DNA from: Sporomusa sp. KB1
GTDB lineage: Bacteria > Bacillota > Negativicutes > Sporomusales > Sporomusaceae
DNA length: 64,000 nt
Assembly (NCBI RefSeq): GCF_007830295.1
Contig: NZ_VLKC01000002.1
Coordinates: 2,762,204 to 2,826,203, forward strand
Direction of reading: 5' to 3'
Shown here: one piece after another, positions 26,607 to 35,261 of the stretch
Numbering within the stretch: the first letter of the stretch is position 1
How the letters are laid out: each line of letters opens with the position of its first letter
The notes under the pieces: model-generated
The model's database searches: none
Told to the model about the DNA's origin: nothing
What the model saw: the letters and a program-made list of their open reading frames with translations, nothing else
Made by a program: the position numbers and the translations under genes

Positions 26607-27467
26607 TTAAAAAAGAATCTCGTCATGTTCCCCGAGGTAGCCGAAGCGCCGCATCACGGTCGCGTGGTCGCTCACAAGCTGTGAGATTTGGGCTGGGGTT
26701 AGTACTTTACGATAACTCCCTACTTTGCCTTCACGAAAAAAAGCAACCATATTAGCCGGCTTCTCACGAAAGCCCGTGCATTCTTCCTGCTGTTTCAAAG
26801 TTTTAAAATCAGCTCCTGCTATTGCCTGCTGGATTTCTTCCGAAACTGCCGGGAATCCAGCAAAAGCTGCTGCCATTGTGAAGGTCTCCAAAGGCTTGGC
26901 ATGCATATCCTCATACCGAATCACTTTCACCGGGAATCCCGGACCATTTGTCCAACTTGCCACATGACCGCTCCAGGTCAGCAGTTGCTGCTTTAATTTG
27001 ATATGTAAATGGCGGGTGCTGTCAGAAAAACAATAGTTTGGATCGCCCATATGTTTAATCGCGGTGTCGACATCACACTCAAGATGATAGGCTAGGGATA
27101 CCGCCGTATCCAGGGGGTTTCGAATAATATATATGGCACCATTACAACCGCTTGTAGGGATAAGGGGCTGTTTATCTGCCAGAAAAGTATAAGCATCATG
27201 TATTTTTATATACAAAGGCTTGGGGGCTTGAGCCGCCATATAGGCATATACTTTGGGCCGCAATGCATTGATTTCTTCCGCAGTCAAATCGGAAGCCTCT
27301 ATCCCTAGTATATAGTCGAAAATACTTCGCAAACTGGCAGTTCCATCTGTTTTTAGGCTATTGATATCTATTGAATCTTTATTTGCGCATAGTAAACGGC
27401 TAAGAAAAGCGCGAAACCAGGTATTTCCTGATTTAGGGTAAGAGGCCAGCCAAAAGATACCTGTCAT
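26607..27467 (-). CDS. Sulfotransferase-family protein
   Basis: The N-terminus has the PAPS 5'-phosphosulfate loop IFWLASYPKSGNTWFRAF, and later VIRYEDMHAKP and RNPLDTAVSLAYH match the 3'-phosphate-binding segments. Length 286 is usual. Sulfotransferases move sulfate from PAPS to hydroxyl or amino groups on small molecules, peptides or glycans. It shares a 4-bp ATGA overlap with the upstream HprK-like kinase, so the two are translationally coupled. Confidence 0.87.
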   Translation of the reverse strand: MTGIFWLASYPKSGNTWFRAFLSRLLCANKDSIDINSLKTDGTASLRSIFDYILGIEASDLTAEEINALRPKVYAYMAAQAPKPLYIKIHDAYTFLADKQPLIPTSGCNGAIYIIRNPLDTAVSLAYHLECDVDTAIKHMGDPNYCFSDSTRHLHIKLKQQLLTWSGHVASWTNGPGFPVKVIRYEDMHAKPLETFTMAAAFAGFPAVSEEIQQAIAGADFKTLKQQEECTGFREKPANMVAFFREGKVGSYRKVLTPAQISQLVSDHATVMRRFGYLGEHDEILF

Positions 27468-28378
27468 AAGCCTATCTCCTCCTCAAGCCGATTTACTAGA
27501 TCATCTAGCCAAAAACCATCCATAGGGTAACAGATGCGGAAGATATCAACAGTGTTCGCAAGGTGGCGGCATTGCTTTAGCTGGGCCGGCCGTCCGCCTT
27601 TCCCCGATAAAAACCAGTAACGATAGGTGTTAGTAGCGATTGTCGCGAGTTTCTCTGAATCGGTTAATTTGAGAACTTGAACTTCTTTTGTATTATCGCG
27701 GGTCAGTTGACAGAACCACCTTAGCGGTACCGTTTTAACGGAAAACATCTTATCAAGCGGAAGCTGATACTTTTCCAAACCGTTACGCACACGCGGCAAC
27801 AAGGCAATAGCTTCTCCCAGTTCTTCCACCGCATCCGCCCAGAGTTTGAGCCGGGGATGACCTGGGACAATTTCTGGCTGCCCTTTGCTGGACAACGAAA
27901 TCACACATACCTCATCAGTCAGAAATTCATGATTTTTTTTGCAGAGCATACCTGCCAGGGTCGATTTGCCAACCCCGGAATCGCCACTGAGAATAAGCCC
28001 CTGACCGTTAATTGCTACTGCAGCACCATGCAGAACAAACTGCCTCCGTAACTGCAGCAAGGCGGCTAATACAGGCCCCAGTAGAAATACTTGTACGTCA
28101 GCATCAGCAGCAGTTGCAAATGGTTCTACGATAATTTCGCGTCCATCGATTATATAGTAGCGGGCCACTCCGTCCAGATTGAGTAAAAATTTTCCCGGAG
28201 CAACCTGAAAAAGTATAGCATTAATAATTGCATTTTCCAGAGCGTCCGGCACAGTTCCATACCGTATTACTACATCCGGCGAGCCTTTCCCCTCTACAAG
28301 GCCCGGCAAATAAAAATCCGAAGCGATAGTTAACCCATAGGCATTATAAAAAAATTGCTTCCGTCTCATTTTTTTCAA
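27464..28378 (-). CDS. HPr kinase-like (HprK-related) P-loop protein
   Basis: 304 residues. The middle has QFVLHGAAVAINGQGLILSG then GDSGVGKSTLAG (Walker A) and FLTDEVCVISL, as in the kinase domain of HPr kinase/phosphorylase. The N-terminal 110 residues are not the HprK N-domain and the HPr-binding tail is lacking. HprK-related proteins of this form occur in peptide natural product clusters (for example the kinase that tailors some lasso peptides) and beside sulfotransferases. No precursor peptide, PqqD or cyclase gene is visible here. First gene of a four-gene operon. Confidence 0.78.
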   Translation of the reverse strand: MKKMRRKQFFYNAYGLTIASDFYLPGLVEGKGSPDVVIRYGTVPDALENAIINAILFQVAPGKFLLNLDGVARYYIIDGREIIVEPFATAADADVQVFLLGPVLAALLQLRRQFVLHGAAVAINGQGLILSGDSGVGKSTLAGMLCKKNHEFLTDEVCVISLSSKGQPEIVPGHPRLKLWADAVEELGEAIALLPRVRNGLEKYQLPLDKMFSVKTVPLRWFCQLTRDNTKEVQVLKLTDSEKLATIATNTYRYWFLSGKGGRPAQLKQCRHLANTVDIFRICYPMDGFWLDDLVNRLEEEIGL

Positions 28379-28392
28379 CCAACTTCCATTGT

Positions 28393-28430
28393 AAAAAGAC
28401 TACCAAGCCCAACCAGGTTTGGTAGTCTTT
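28393..28430 (-). terminator. Rho-independent terminator after the response regulator
   Basis: Arms AAAGACTACCAA and TTTGGTAGTCTTT, followed by T residues on the minus strand. Shares sequence with the hairpin at 25139. Confidence 0.82.
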
Positions 28431-28437
28431 CATTAAC

Positions 28438-29124
28438 TTAATTCGCAGCCAAGGCGGCATCTTTTTCTTTATGTAGATAATAGCCTACGCCCCAAACAGT
28501 TTTAAGATTAGAGAGTTTGAGTTTTTTGCGCAGGTAATGAATATATAGATTGACAGTGGTAAATTCGGCTTCTGAAAAGTAGCCCCATACCTTTTGGATG
28601 ATTTGCTCTTTGGTTACTACATGACCATAGTTACGGATCAACAATTCTAACAGCTGGGACTCCTTGAGGGTTAACTGAATTACCTCATTGCCTTTTAGTA
28701 CTTGGCAACGAAGAGGGTTTAAGATAATATCGTCGGCAGTAAGCACATTTTCTGCTATTGCTCCGCCGCGACGGCGGGTTAAAGCTTTGAGGCGTGCCAA
28801 TAACTCAATCGAGTAAAAAGGCTTAATCAAGTAATCGTCAGCGCCTGCGTCCAGGCCCTCGGCCCGGTCTTCAGGAGAATCCTTGGCAGTTAAAAAGATA
28901 ACCGGAGTATTATGTCCCAGGCTGCGAAACTCCTTGAGTAAAGAAATTCCATCTTGCTGAGGCAGCATGCGGTCCAGCACTATAATGTCATATATGTCGG
29001 TACAAGCCATTTCCAGGCCTGTTTGGCCATCTAGCGCGGTATCTACCACAAAGCCATTCTTTCTTAACAAGTGCGATAATGAGTCAACTAGTTTGCTTTC
29101 ATCTTCTACGAGCAGTAGTTTCAT
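28438..29124 (-). CDS. OmpR/PhoB-family response regulator
   Basis: A receiver domain with LLLVEDE at the start, phosphoacceptor Asp in DIIVLDRMLPQQDG (about residue 51), FLTAKD and LIKPFY, then a winged-helix DNA-binding domain ending with VNLYIHYLRKKL. Its kinase gene lies just upstream on the same strand, but 120 bp apart. The gap holds a copy of the palindrome found before the kinase gene, so each gene may have its own regulated promoter. Confidence 0.92.
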   Translation of the reverse strand: MKLLLVEDESKLVDSLSHLLRKNGFVVDTALDGQTGLEMACTDIYDIIVLDRMLPQQDGISLLKEFRSLGHNTPVIFLTAKDSPEDRAEGLDAGADDYLIKPFYSIELLARLKALTRRRGGAIAENVLTADDIILNPLRCQVLKGNEVIQLTLKESQLLELLIRNYGHVVTKEQIIQKVWGYFSEAEFTTVNLYIHYLRKKLKLSNLKTVWGVGYYLHKEKDAALAAN

Positions 29125-29143
29125 TTACGACACCCTTTGTAAC

Positions 29144-29157
29144 CACAGCCTTGTGAA
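29144..29157. promoter_or_regulatory. Shared operator-like motif upstream of response regulator
   Basis: CACAGCCTTGTGAA followed 8 bp later by CCATCC. The same 14-mer and CCATCC recur at 30558 upstream of the histidine kinase. Confidence 0.5.
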
Positions 29158-29244
29158 AATTTCACCATCCTTGGTATCTCTATACGTTATTATGACAGAT
29201 AGGTATTGGAATTTTATTTAGTTTAAATAAATATTTATAAAGAA

Positions 29245-30537
29245 TTAAACACTGGGTTTATGAGGAAGTTGGACGGTAAAGATAGTTCCTTCCCCAGGAA
29301 TGCTGGTCACAGTAATTGAGCCGCCATGATTTTCAATGATCCATTTGGCAATAGATAGTCCGAGTCCTGAACCGCCCTTGTTCCGTGATTTATCTACTTG
29401 GTAGAAACGATCAAAAATTTTATCCAAATGTTCAGCAGCAATGCCTTCTCCGGAGTCGGAAACGGTTAGAATAATTTTACTGCCTGCCTGCGACAAGGCA
29501 ACTGATATTTTGCCACCAGGAGCCGTGTGACGACTGGCATTATCCAGCAGGATAGCAATGACCTGTTTTAGCTGGGCTTCGTCGCCATAGACTTCCATAG
29601 CAGAGCTTGCATGCACCTCCAGCACTAAAGAATGTTGCTGAGCTACGGCCTCAAACGGAGCTATTGCCTGCCTGAGAGCTGCATCTAAGAAAACTAGTTG
29701 TTTTTTGAGCGGTTGCTGCGTGGAATCGGCTCTGGCTAAAAACAGGAGGGAATTAACAAGGTTTTTCATGCAGATACTTTCCTCCTGGATGTTATTGAGC
29801 CATTTGCTTTGACTGGCTACCGTTTCGTCCAGGCTATCCTGGACAATATCCAGATTGGTTTGAATAATGGTCAGCGGTGTGCGCAATTCATGGGACGCAT
29901 CAGAAAGAAAATCTTGCTGTTGCCGCCAGGCTTTTTTTATGGGAACCATAGCGCGGTTGGCCATATAGAAGCTGGCACCAAAGGAAAGGATTGCACAGAC
30001 AAGGCCGACAGCAAGGAGAGTTGTCAGTACAAGTTGCAGCATATTGGTTTCTTGGGTTAGATCATGGAAAACGATTACAGTGCCATACTGGTTGTCCAGC
30101 GGGGCTTTAAGATAAATGTAGCTTGTTTCTTCTAATATAAGGGTGTCTTGATTGGCGGTCGCCTGCAAAGCCTGGTTGGTAAGCGCTGTCAGGCGGCTTG
30201 CATCAAGGGGCTGATTGGAGGACTGAAAGGTAATCGCATCCTCAGGTGAAGTCTTAACAAAGAAGAAATTAGGTCCGGGCGGAGGCCCCGGGGGTGAAAT
30301 CGGTGGCGGTCCAGGCGGAAGAGGACGGGGATCGCGGCCGGTACCACTCGGCCGCTGCGGCAAATCACTGATTATCCCTGCTTGAATATCAGCGGTAATT
30401 CTTTGCAACCCGGCATTGGTATGTTTGGTCATATCGATTTTGGCAAAAAAATAGGTGCCGCAAATAAGCAAAAAAAACAGGGCCAGCATGATTGCTACAT
30501 TAATTAAGGTAAGTTTAAGGCGCAGCTTCTGAAACAA
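29245..30537 (-). CDS. Sensor histidine kinase with proline-rich extracytoplasmic loop
   Basis: Two membrane segments (about residues 10-30 and 165-190) enclose a sensor loop. The loop contains a stretch of repeated Pro and Gly around residues 60-92, unusual for such kinases. The DHp box is DASHELRTPLTIIQTN, and the ATPase has an N box (LDNASRHT), DSGEGI and GSGLGLSIAKWI. TTG start with AAAGGAG upstream. It pairs with the response regulator downstream. No target gene is certain; the divergent L,D-transpeptidase gene suggests cell envelope sensing. Confidence 0.9.
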   Translation of the reverse strand: MFQKLRLKLTLINVAIMLALFFLLICGTYFFAKIDMTKHTNAGLQRITADIQAGIISDLPQRPSGTGRDPRPLPPGPPPISPPGPPPGPNFFFVKTSPEDAITFQSSNQPLDASRLTALTNQALQATANQDTLILEETSYIYLKAPLDNQYGTVIVFHDLTQETNMLQLVLTTLLAVGLVCAILSFGASFYMANRAMVPIKKAWRQQQDFLSDASHELRTPLTIIQTNLDIVQDSLDETVASQSKWLNNIQEESICMKNLVNSLLFLARADSTQQPLKKQLVFLDAALRQAIAPFEAVAQQHSLVLEVHASSAMEVYGDEAQLKQVIAILLDNASRHTAPGGKISVALSQAGSKIILTVSDSGEGIAAEHLDKIFDRFYQVDKSRNKGGSGLGLSIAKWIIENHGGSITVTSIPGEGTIFTVQLPHKPSV

Positions 30538-30555
30538 TACTATAGAACTCCTTTA

Positions 30556-30571
30556 TTCACAGCCTTGTGAA
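30556..30571. promoter_or_regulatory. 16-bp palindrome upstream of histidine kinase
   Basis: TTCACAGCCTTGTGAA is a perfect inverted repeat with a 4-bp centre, 18 bp from the kinase start. It shares 14 bp with the site at 29144. Confidence 0.5.
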
Positions 30572-30833
30572 GAGTACCCATCCGTGGAAATATAAATTCA
30601 TTCTCTCAAATAAATATTAAGAAAATGTTGTTTTCGGTTAATAATTTACCAATAATTTGTCGAAAAACCCCTAGTATATTGTAAAGCAAGTAAGGGCTTT
30701 TTGCCAAGTATTACATAAAATTAATCTCAACATACAAAATCTAAAAAAATGTCTGAATAAAGCTTTATTGTATGCATGGATAACCGAGCAAGTTAATAGG
30801 ATGTTAGTAGCAAATACTGAGCAGGAGTAAAAT

Positions 30834-31556
30834 ATGAACATGCATTTTTTTAATGTAAATACCAAGCGGACCAAAACCCGGTTTAGTATTATTATTATTG
30901 CAGCGCTATTTGTTCTATTTGGCGGTATCTGGTTGTTTGAATATCTGGATGCTGCTGCTCTCAACTACTCAGTCAGCCAACCGTCGCAAGCACCAGAGGG
31001 TGAAATGCATCTAATCATCAGGATTCCCGACCGGGTGCTTGAACTATATAATAATGGGAGGCTATTTAAGCGTTACCGGGTTGCTGTCGGCAAACGGGCG
31101 ACACCAACGCCTTTTGGGGAATGGAATATTGTGTATAAAGGCTGGAGCCCCCAAGAGGTGATGGGCACCCGCTGGATGGGGCTTGATATACCATGGGGAA
31201 GCTACGGTATACATGGAACAAGCGCCCCTTGGTCAATTGGTAACTTTGCCAGCCATGGTTGTATTCGCATGCGCAATCAGGATTCGGAAGAACTGTATGA
31301 ATGGGTGCCTGTTGGGACGGCTGTTGACATTCTTGGCCCGAAACCCGGTCTGAACCGGGTGCTGCGCCGGGGAAGCCAGGGGCCTGATGTTGTTGTATTG
31401 CAGCTCAAACTAGTGCAGCTGGGCTATTACCAGGAACGGGCCAAGGGAACCTTTGGCAAAGAAACCGAGGCGGCGCTGCGGGCTTTTCAACGGGACAACA
31501 GGTTGCCGGAAACTGGTATTACAGATGAAAAAACCTTGCAATTGCTTCAACTGTAA
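30834..31556 (+). CDS. L,D-transpeptidase (YkuD) with peptidoglycan-binding domain
   Basis: The N-terminal anchor SIIIIAALFVLFGGIWLFEYL (residues 18-38) leads to a YkuD domain at about 57-175 with the catalytic Cys143 in SHGCIRMRN and GSYGIHGT before it. Residues 180-240 form a PG_binding_1 domain (VLRRGSQGPDVVVLQLKLVQ...). Such enzymes form 3-3 cross-links or attach proteins to peptidoglycan, acting outside the membrane. Diverges from the histidine kinase gene. GGAG lies before the ATG. Confidence 0.93.
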   Translation: MNMHFFNVNTKRTKTRFSIIIIAALFVLFGGIWLFEYLDAAALNYSVSQPSQAPEGEMHLIIRIPDRVLELYNNGRLFKRYRVAVGKRATPTPFGEWNIVYKGWSPQEVMGTRWMGLDIPWGSYGIHGTSAPWSIGNFASHGCIRMRNQDSEELYEWVPVGTAVDILGPKPGLNRVLRRGSQGPDVVVLQLKLVQLGYYQERAKGTFGKETEAALRAFQRDNRLPETGITDEKTLQLLQL

Positions 31557-31561
31557 AGCAA

Positions 31562-31611
31562 CAAAAAACAGGCTCCAGTGGCGTTTTGCCGGCGGAAACC
31601 TGTTTTTTGTT
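31562..31611. terminator. Bidirectional terminator
   Basis: CAAAAAACAGG and CCTGTTTTTTG pair around a loop of about 26 nt that can itself fold, between two converging genes. Confidence 0.75.
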
Positions 31612-31616
31612 TCGGC

Positions 31617-32807
31617 CTATGACAGGCGCATTGCCTTTTTGATACGATCAAGGCCTGCTGCAATATTTTCGCAGGAGGTTGCATAAGAGAAACGGAGATA
31701 TTCCTGAGTTTCCCCGATATTTCGCCCCCCAAAAGCTGAGCGGGGCAGTACGGCTACATCGGCGTTATAGAGCAGATGCTGCTGCAGAGCCTTGCTGTCA
31801 GGCAGGCCTAAACGCTCACAGGCCTCGGTGACATTAGGGAAAACATAGAAGGCACCAGTAGGTGTTTGGCAGGAAAAGCCGGGAATGCTGTTTAGTCCGG
31901 CGGCAATTAAATCACGTCTGGCTTTAAACTCGCTAACCATGTTGCTGACAAAATCCTGCGGGCCAGTTAACGCCGCCAAACCGCCATATTGTACAAAGGT
32001 GTTTGTGCAGGATTCACAGTTAGTGATTAGGCGGGCAATATGTACAGCTAACTCTTCCGCCATAACTCCATAGCCTAGACGCCAGCCAGTCATAGCATAC
32101 GATTTAGAAAAGCCATCAAGAATGATGGTTCGTTCCTGCATACCTGGCTGTGAGGCGATGCTCACAAAAGTTCCCTCATAGGCAATTTGGCTGTAAATTT
32201 CGTCAGATAATACCCACAAATCGTGTTTACGGGCAAGTGTGGCGATGTTTTCAATATCCTGGGCAGTCAACATACCGCCAGTGGGGTTATGGGGACTGTT
32301 TAAAATAATGAGTTTGGTTTTGGGAGTGATACGATTTTCCAGTTCATTCGTATCCAGGCTGAAATTCTTTTCTTCCAATATCGGGGCGGCTACCGGTAGA
32401 CCACCGGTGAAACGGATGACCGACTCATAAATGGGAAAACCCGGATTAGGGTAAATGACCTCGTCGCCGGGGTCAACTAAGGCGTGCAGTACATAGTAGA
32501 TGATTGGCTTACCACCAGGGGTGATCACTACTTGTTCGGGTTTTACCTGTAGCTGGCGGGTAGTGGAAACGTGGCTGGCAATGGCTTCTTTAAGCGGCAA
32601 AATACCAGCCGAGGGACTATAGTGGGTAAAATTGTTCTGGATAGCGGTAATACCGGCTTGTTTAATGTTATCAGCAGTGTCAAAATCAGGTTCACCAATG
32701 GCAAAGCTAATAATATCGCGGCCAGTCGCTTTGAGACGGTTTACTTCATTAAGTACATCAAAAGCGTTTTCTGTACCAAGATTGCCTAAACGAGCAGCTA
32801 GTTTCAT
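31617..32807 (-). CDS. Class I/II PLP-dependent aminotransferase
   Basis: A fold-type I aminotransferase of 396 residues close to the AspC-like/aromatic group. The PLP lysine is in DGFSKSYAMTGWRLGYG, with NSPHNPTGG and VLSDEIYS (the Asp that holds the PLP ring nitrogen) before it, and a final RFSYATS with the substrate-carboxylate Arg. Ribosome binding site AGGAGGAATAATCGCGCT before ATG. Single gene; the amino acid used cannot be fixed from sequence. Confidence 0.92.
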   Translation of the reverse strand: MKLAARLGNLGTENAFDVLNEVNRLKATGRDIISFAIGEPDFDTADNIKQAGITAIQNNFTHYSPSAGILPLKEAIASHVSTTRQLQVKPEQVVITPGGKPIIYYVLHALVDPGDEVIYPNPGFPIYESVIRFTGGLPVAAPILEEKNFSLDTNELENRITPKTKLIILNSPHNPTGGMLTAQDIENIATLARKHDLWVLSDEIYSQIAYEGTFVSIASQPGMQERTIILDGFSKSYAMTGWRLGYGVMAEELAVHIARLITNCESCTNTFVQYGGLAALTGPQDFVSNMVSEFKARRDLIAAGLNSIPGFSCQTPTGAFYVFPNVTEACERLGLPDSKALQQHLLYNADVAVLPRSAFGGRNIGETQEYLRFSYATSCENIAAGLDRIKKAMRLS

Positions 32808-32920
32808 AGCGCGATTATTCCTCCTGAATATGATATGGGTAGCTCCTGGCTATGCATGAATGCAAAATAAATATGATTCAGTAACAAAAGGAAACAATTA
32901 AAAACTTAAATAGTAAGAAA

Positions 32921-32945
32921 AGGAGCCTGTCAGTGACAGTCTCCT
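32921..32945. repeat. Dispersed hairpin repeat (AGGAGCCTGTC family)
   Basis: AGGAG-C-CTGTCA-G-TGACAG-T-CTCCT folds into a hairpin with one mismatch. A near-identical copy lies at 34587-34611. Both are in gaps flanking the GpgS-like gene. Confidence 0.75.
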
Positions 32946-33061
32946 CCTATATTACTGTGATTTTCTCTAATAGTCAAGATTGACTTAACACTGTTGTTAT
33001 TCCCGAAACACAAAATTCCGTATCCGGTGGCTCTGTCATTCGTAAAAATATCGCAAGGATA

Positions 33062-34483
33062 TCAATTCCCATAATCGCGCCAAACGGTGCTAAACCGTTT
33101 GGCGTCAATTTTAAAATCGCCATGCGCCGAATAAACGCGTCTCAAAATATTGGGCAGAGCCTGTTCACCATGAAAACCCTTTAATTCAGCCATGACCTGA
33201 ATAATCTGAAAGGCCATTTCACTAAGGCCAATGACTCCCTTTGACTTATGAATGACTTCACCAAGATTTACCTGGCAAGTAGACCAGAGATTGGCTTGTT
33301 CGACAGCTTGAATAAGCATAGCCATTTCTACGCCGTAATTTGCCGGTATGCGCATTCTGAGCAGGGAATCGCGGTATATCGCCACCGTTCCGGCTAGCGG
33401 TTGAATATAGCCGGAAAGCTCAGGACTGAAGGTGTTAATCCAGGGGCGGGCTAATATTTCCGTAACACGGCCGCCGCCCAGTTCTAGTCCGGTTGCTTCG
33501 ACACGCACCGGGCGGGAAAAGTAGCCTTTGGAAAACTTTATCTCAGGATGGGTAAGCATCGGCCCTAATAGACCATAGAAAAAGCGGGGTGTGATTGTTT
33601 CAATATCAGTGTCTACCCACGCCAGAATATCAGCGTCGGTAACATAGGCACTTTTGTACATAGCCTCGCCTTTACCCCGGTAACTGCCCTGTTCCGGGAC
33701 TATTTCGGCATGCTGATAAACGGGAATTCCATGGGACTGGGCAATAGCTGTCGTGTTGTCTGTAGAATTAGAGTCTATGAGAATAATATCGTCAATGACT
33801 CCGGCATCTTTTACCTCAAGGGCAGTTTGTATCACATTGCCAACTGTTTTTTCCTCATTTAGACTTGGTAGAATAATAGCAATTTTGACACCTAAGTTTT
33901 TTTTGCATGCCCGCAGAACCGAGGGTAGAGAAAAGTCAGCTGCTTCATAGGTTCTCTCCCGCACCCAACGGTAAATGGCATCACTTTGATCGAAATCAAT
34001 ATCCTGTACCGGCCCGCGTACTAGGGTTATACTGCCTTCATATACTTGTCTCAATTGCTTATAAAGGGGATCAATTTCTGATTGTGCCAGCGGTGCACCA
34101 AAGAATAACATGTTATAGTGGGAGCCGATGCCTTTGATCAAATCAAAAATAGTAGCCTCACGCCGCCAAGTAATATTCACATTGTCAAACAGTGTGTGGG
34201 CAGGTGCTACTACTGATGACAGGAAGACTTCCTCCAATTGAGGAATTTTTTCTTCTAAGTGATATATATGCGCCTCTTTGATACCTGCTTGCACCATAAC
34301 ATCAAGTACTGATCGGGCATTACTGCCACCGCGGAGAACTGCTGCGACTGGGCCGTCGACCCAACCGTCGGTAACGGCGGCGATCTGCTCGTGATAATTT
34401 GGCAGCTCTGTTATATCAGCAATATCCTTAATTATGATTTGAGGGTTACCTTGAAAGGGCCATTTTTTCATAGAGGCAGTCAT
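33062..34483 (-). CDS. GpgS-like glycosyltransferase with extra N-terminal domain
   Basis: Residues about 205-473 match glucosyl-3-phosphoglycerate synthase (GT81): IAIILPSLNEEKTVGNVIQ, LIDSNSTDNTTAIA, WVDTDIETI (DxD-like), PLAGTVAIYRDSLLRM and NYGVEMAML. GpgS makes the precursor of glucosylglycerate, a compatible solute. The first 200 residues have no place in the classical enzyme; AAVLRGGSNARSVLDVM and MLFFGAPLAQSEIDPL look vaguely like a universal-stress-protein fold. The ATG at 34483 follows GGGAGG. No phosphatase (GpgP) gene is adjacent. Confidence 0.82.
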   Translation of the reverse strand: MTASMKKWPFQGNPQIIIKDIADITELPNYHEQIAAVTDGWVDGPVAAVLRGGSNARSVLDVMVQAGIKEAHIYHLEEKIPQLEEVFLSSVVAPAHTLFDNVNITWRREATIFDLIKGIGSHYNMLFFGAPLAQSEIDPLYKQLRQVYEGSITLVRGPVQDIDFDQSDAIYRWVRERTYEAADFSLPSVLRACKKNLGVKIAIILPSLNEEKTVGNVIQTALEVKDAGVIDDIILIDSNSTDNTTAIAQSHGIPVYQHAEIVPEQGSYRGKGEAMYKSAYVTDADILAWVDTDIETITPRFFYGLLGPMLTHPEIKFSKGYFSRPVRVEATGLELGGGRVTEILARPWINTFSPELSGYIQPLAGTVAIYRDSLLRMRIPANYGVEMAMLIQAVEQANLWSTCQVNLGEVIHKSKGVIGLSEMAFQIIQVMAELKGFHGEQALPNILRRVYSAHGDFKIDAKRFSTVWRDYGN

Positions 34484-34586
34484 AACAATTCCTCCCATAC
34501 ATATCTGGTAGAGTCTTGGCGAAAGTACAAAACAACGTTATTTTTACCCTGTTTTTATAAAGTGATACATTCTGTTAGGTAATAAA

Positions 34587-34611
34587 AGGAGCCTGCCGGT
34601 GACAGTCTCCT
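34587..34611. repeat. Dispersed hairpin repeat (AGGAGCCTGTC family)
   Basis: AGGAGCCTGCCGGTGACAGTCTCCT, differing from the copy at 32921 in two bases. Confidence 0.72.
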
Positions 34612-34772
34612 CCGTATTCAATAACAAGTCCTATTATTTTACATATATTACCACAAAAAACCCTCAATAGTCAAGTCAAAGCTATTATTTGCCCAGAAGA
34701 ATTATAAAGGCCGACAAGTGAGGAGTATGCTTTCCGCCTGTCGGCCCTAGATTAGATTAGTTAAAAATAGCG

Positions 34773-35027
34773 CTAGAGGTAGATATGAGAGATAATAATC
34801 GATACTATCATCAGCGGAAAAGCAATCTTCAGATAGTGATTAAAGGTGAGCGAAATGCCATTTTTTTCGGCGGTTCCCGCTACAATAACATTAGCTGAGG
34901 CGCCGATGAGGGTGCCGTTGCCGCCAAGGCAGGCACCCAGCGACAGTGACCACCACAGGGGAGCCAAATCAGGTTCTTCCCGGTTGACCAGCATCAGCAG
35001 GATAGCTCCTGGAAAGGCAATAGTAGC
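34773..35027 (-). pseudogene. Internally deleted relic of an ArsB/NhaD-type permease
   Basis: The frame encodes a C-terminal piece closely related to the intact permease at 35262-36554: PLWWSLSLGACLGGNGTLIG and ASANVIVAG align with that protein's end. Directly before it, ATIAFPGAILLMLVNREEPD aligns with ATVAIFGAALLMLLGKKNSD, which in the intact protein lies about 115 residues earlier. So an in-frame internal deletion has joined two distant parts, and the first half of the gene is gone. It lies head-to-head with the intact copy. Confidence 0.75.
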
Positions 35028-35198
35028 CTGATTCCAAATGTAACATTCCGTGGAAGATGAAAGCAATTATAGTAATTTTTGCATGCTGTATTTACCACTC
35101 TATTCCTTAATAGGGAATTTAGTCCGCATAAGGTAAGCTTGACAATCAATCTGGTTTTGATTATGATTGAATCACAAAAAAATATGTTTTATTTTAAG

Positions 35199-35235
35199 GA
35201 GGAGCCTGTCACCAAGGGCTCCTTCTGTTTTTTTA
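35199..35235 (+). terminator. Hairpin with T run in front of the permease gene
   Basis: AGGAGCC and GGCTCCT pair around a 10-nt loop, followed by TTCTGTTTTTTT. It lies only about 25 bp upstream of the permease start, so it either ends upstream transcription or acts as an attenuator in the permease leader. It contains AGGAGCCTGTC of the dispersed family. Confidence 0.6.
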
Positions 35236-35261
35236 GAAAATACTAGTTGGAGGAGTAAAAA

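Noticed and set aside
26607-28378. Lasso peptide or other RiPP cluster
   Set aside because: Only the HprK-like kinase recalls such clusters; no precursor, PqqD-type protein, cyclase or protease is present.
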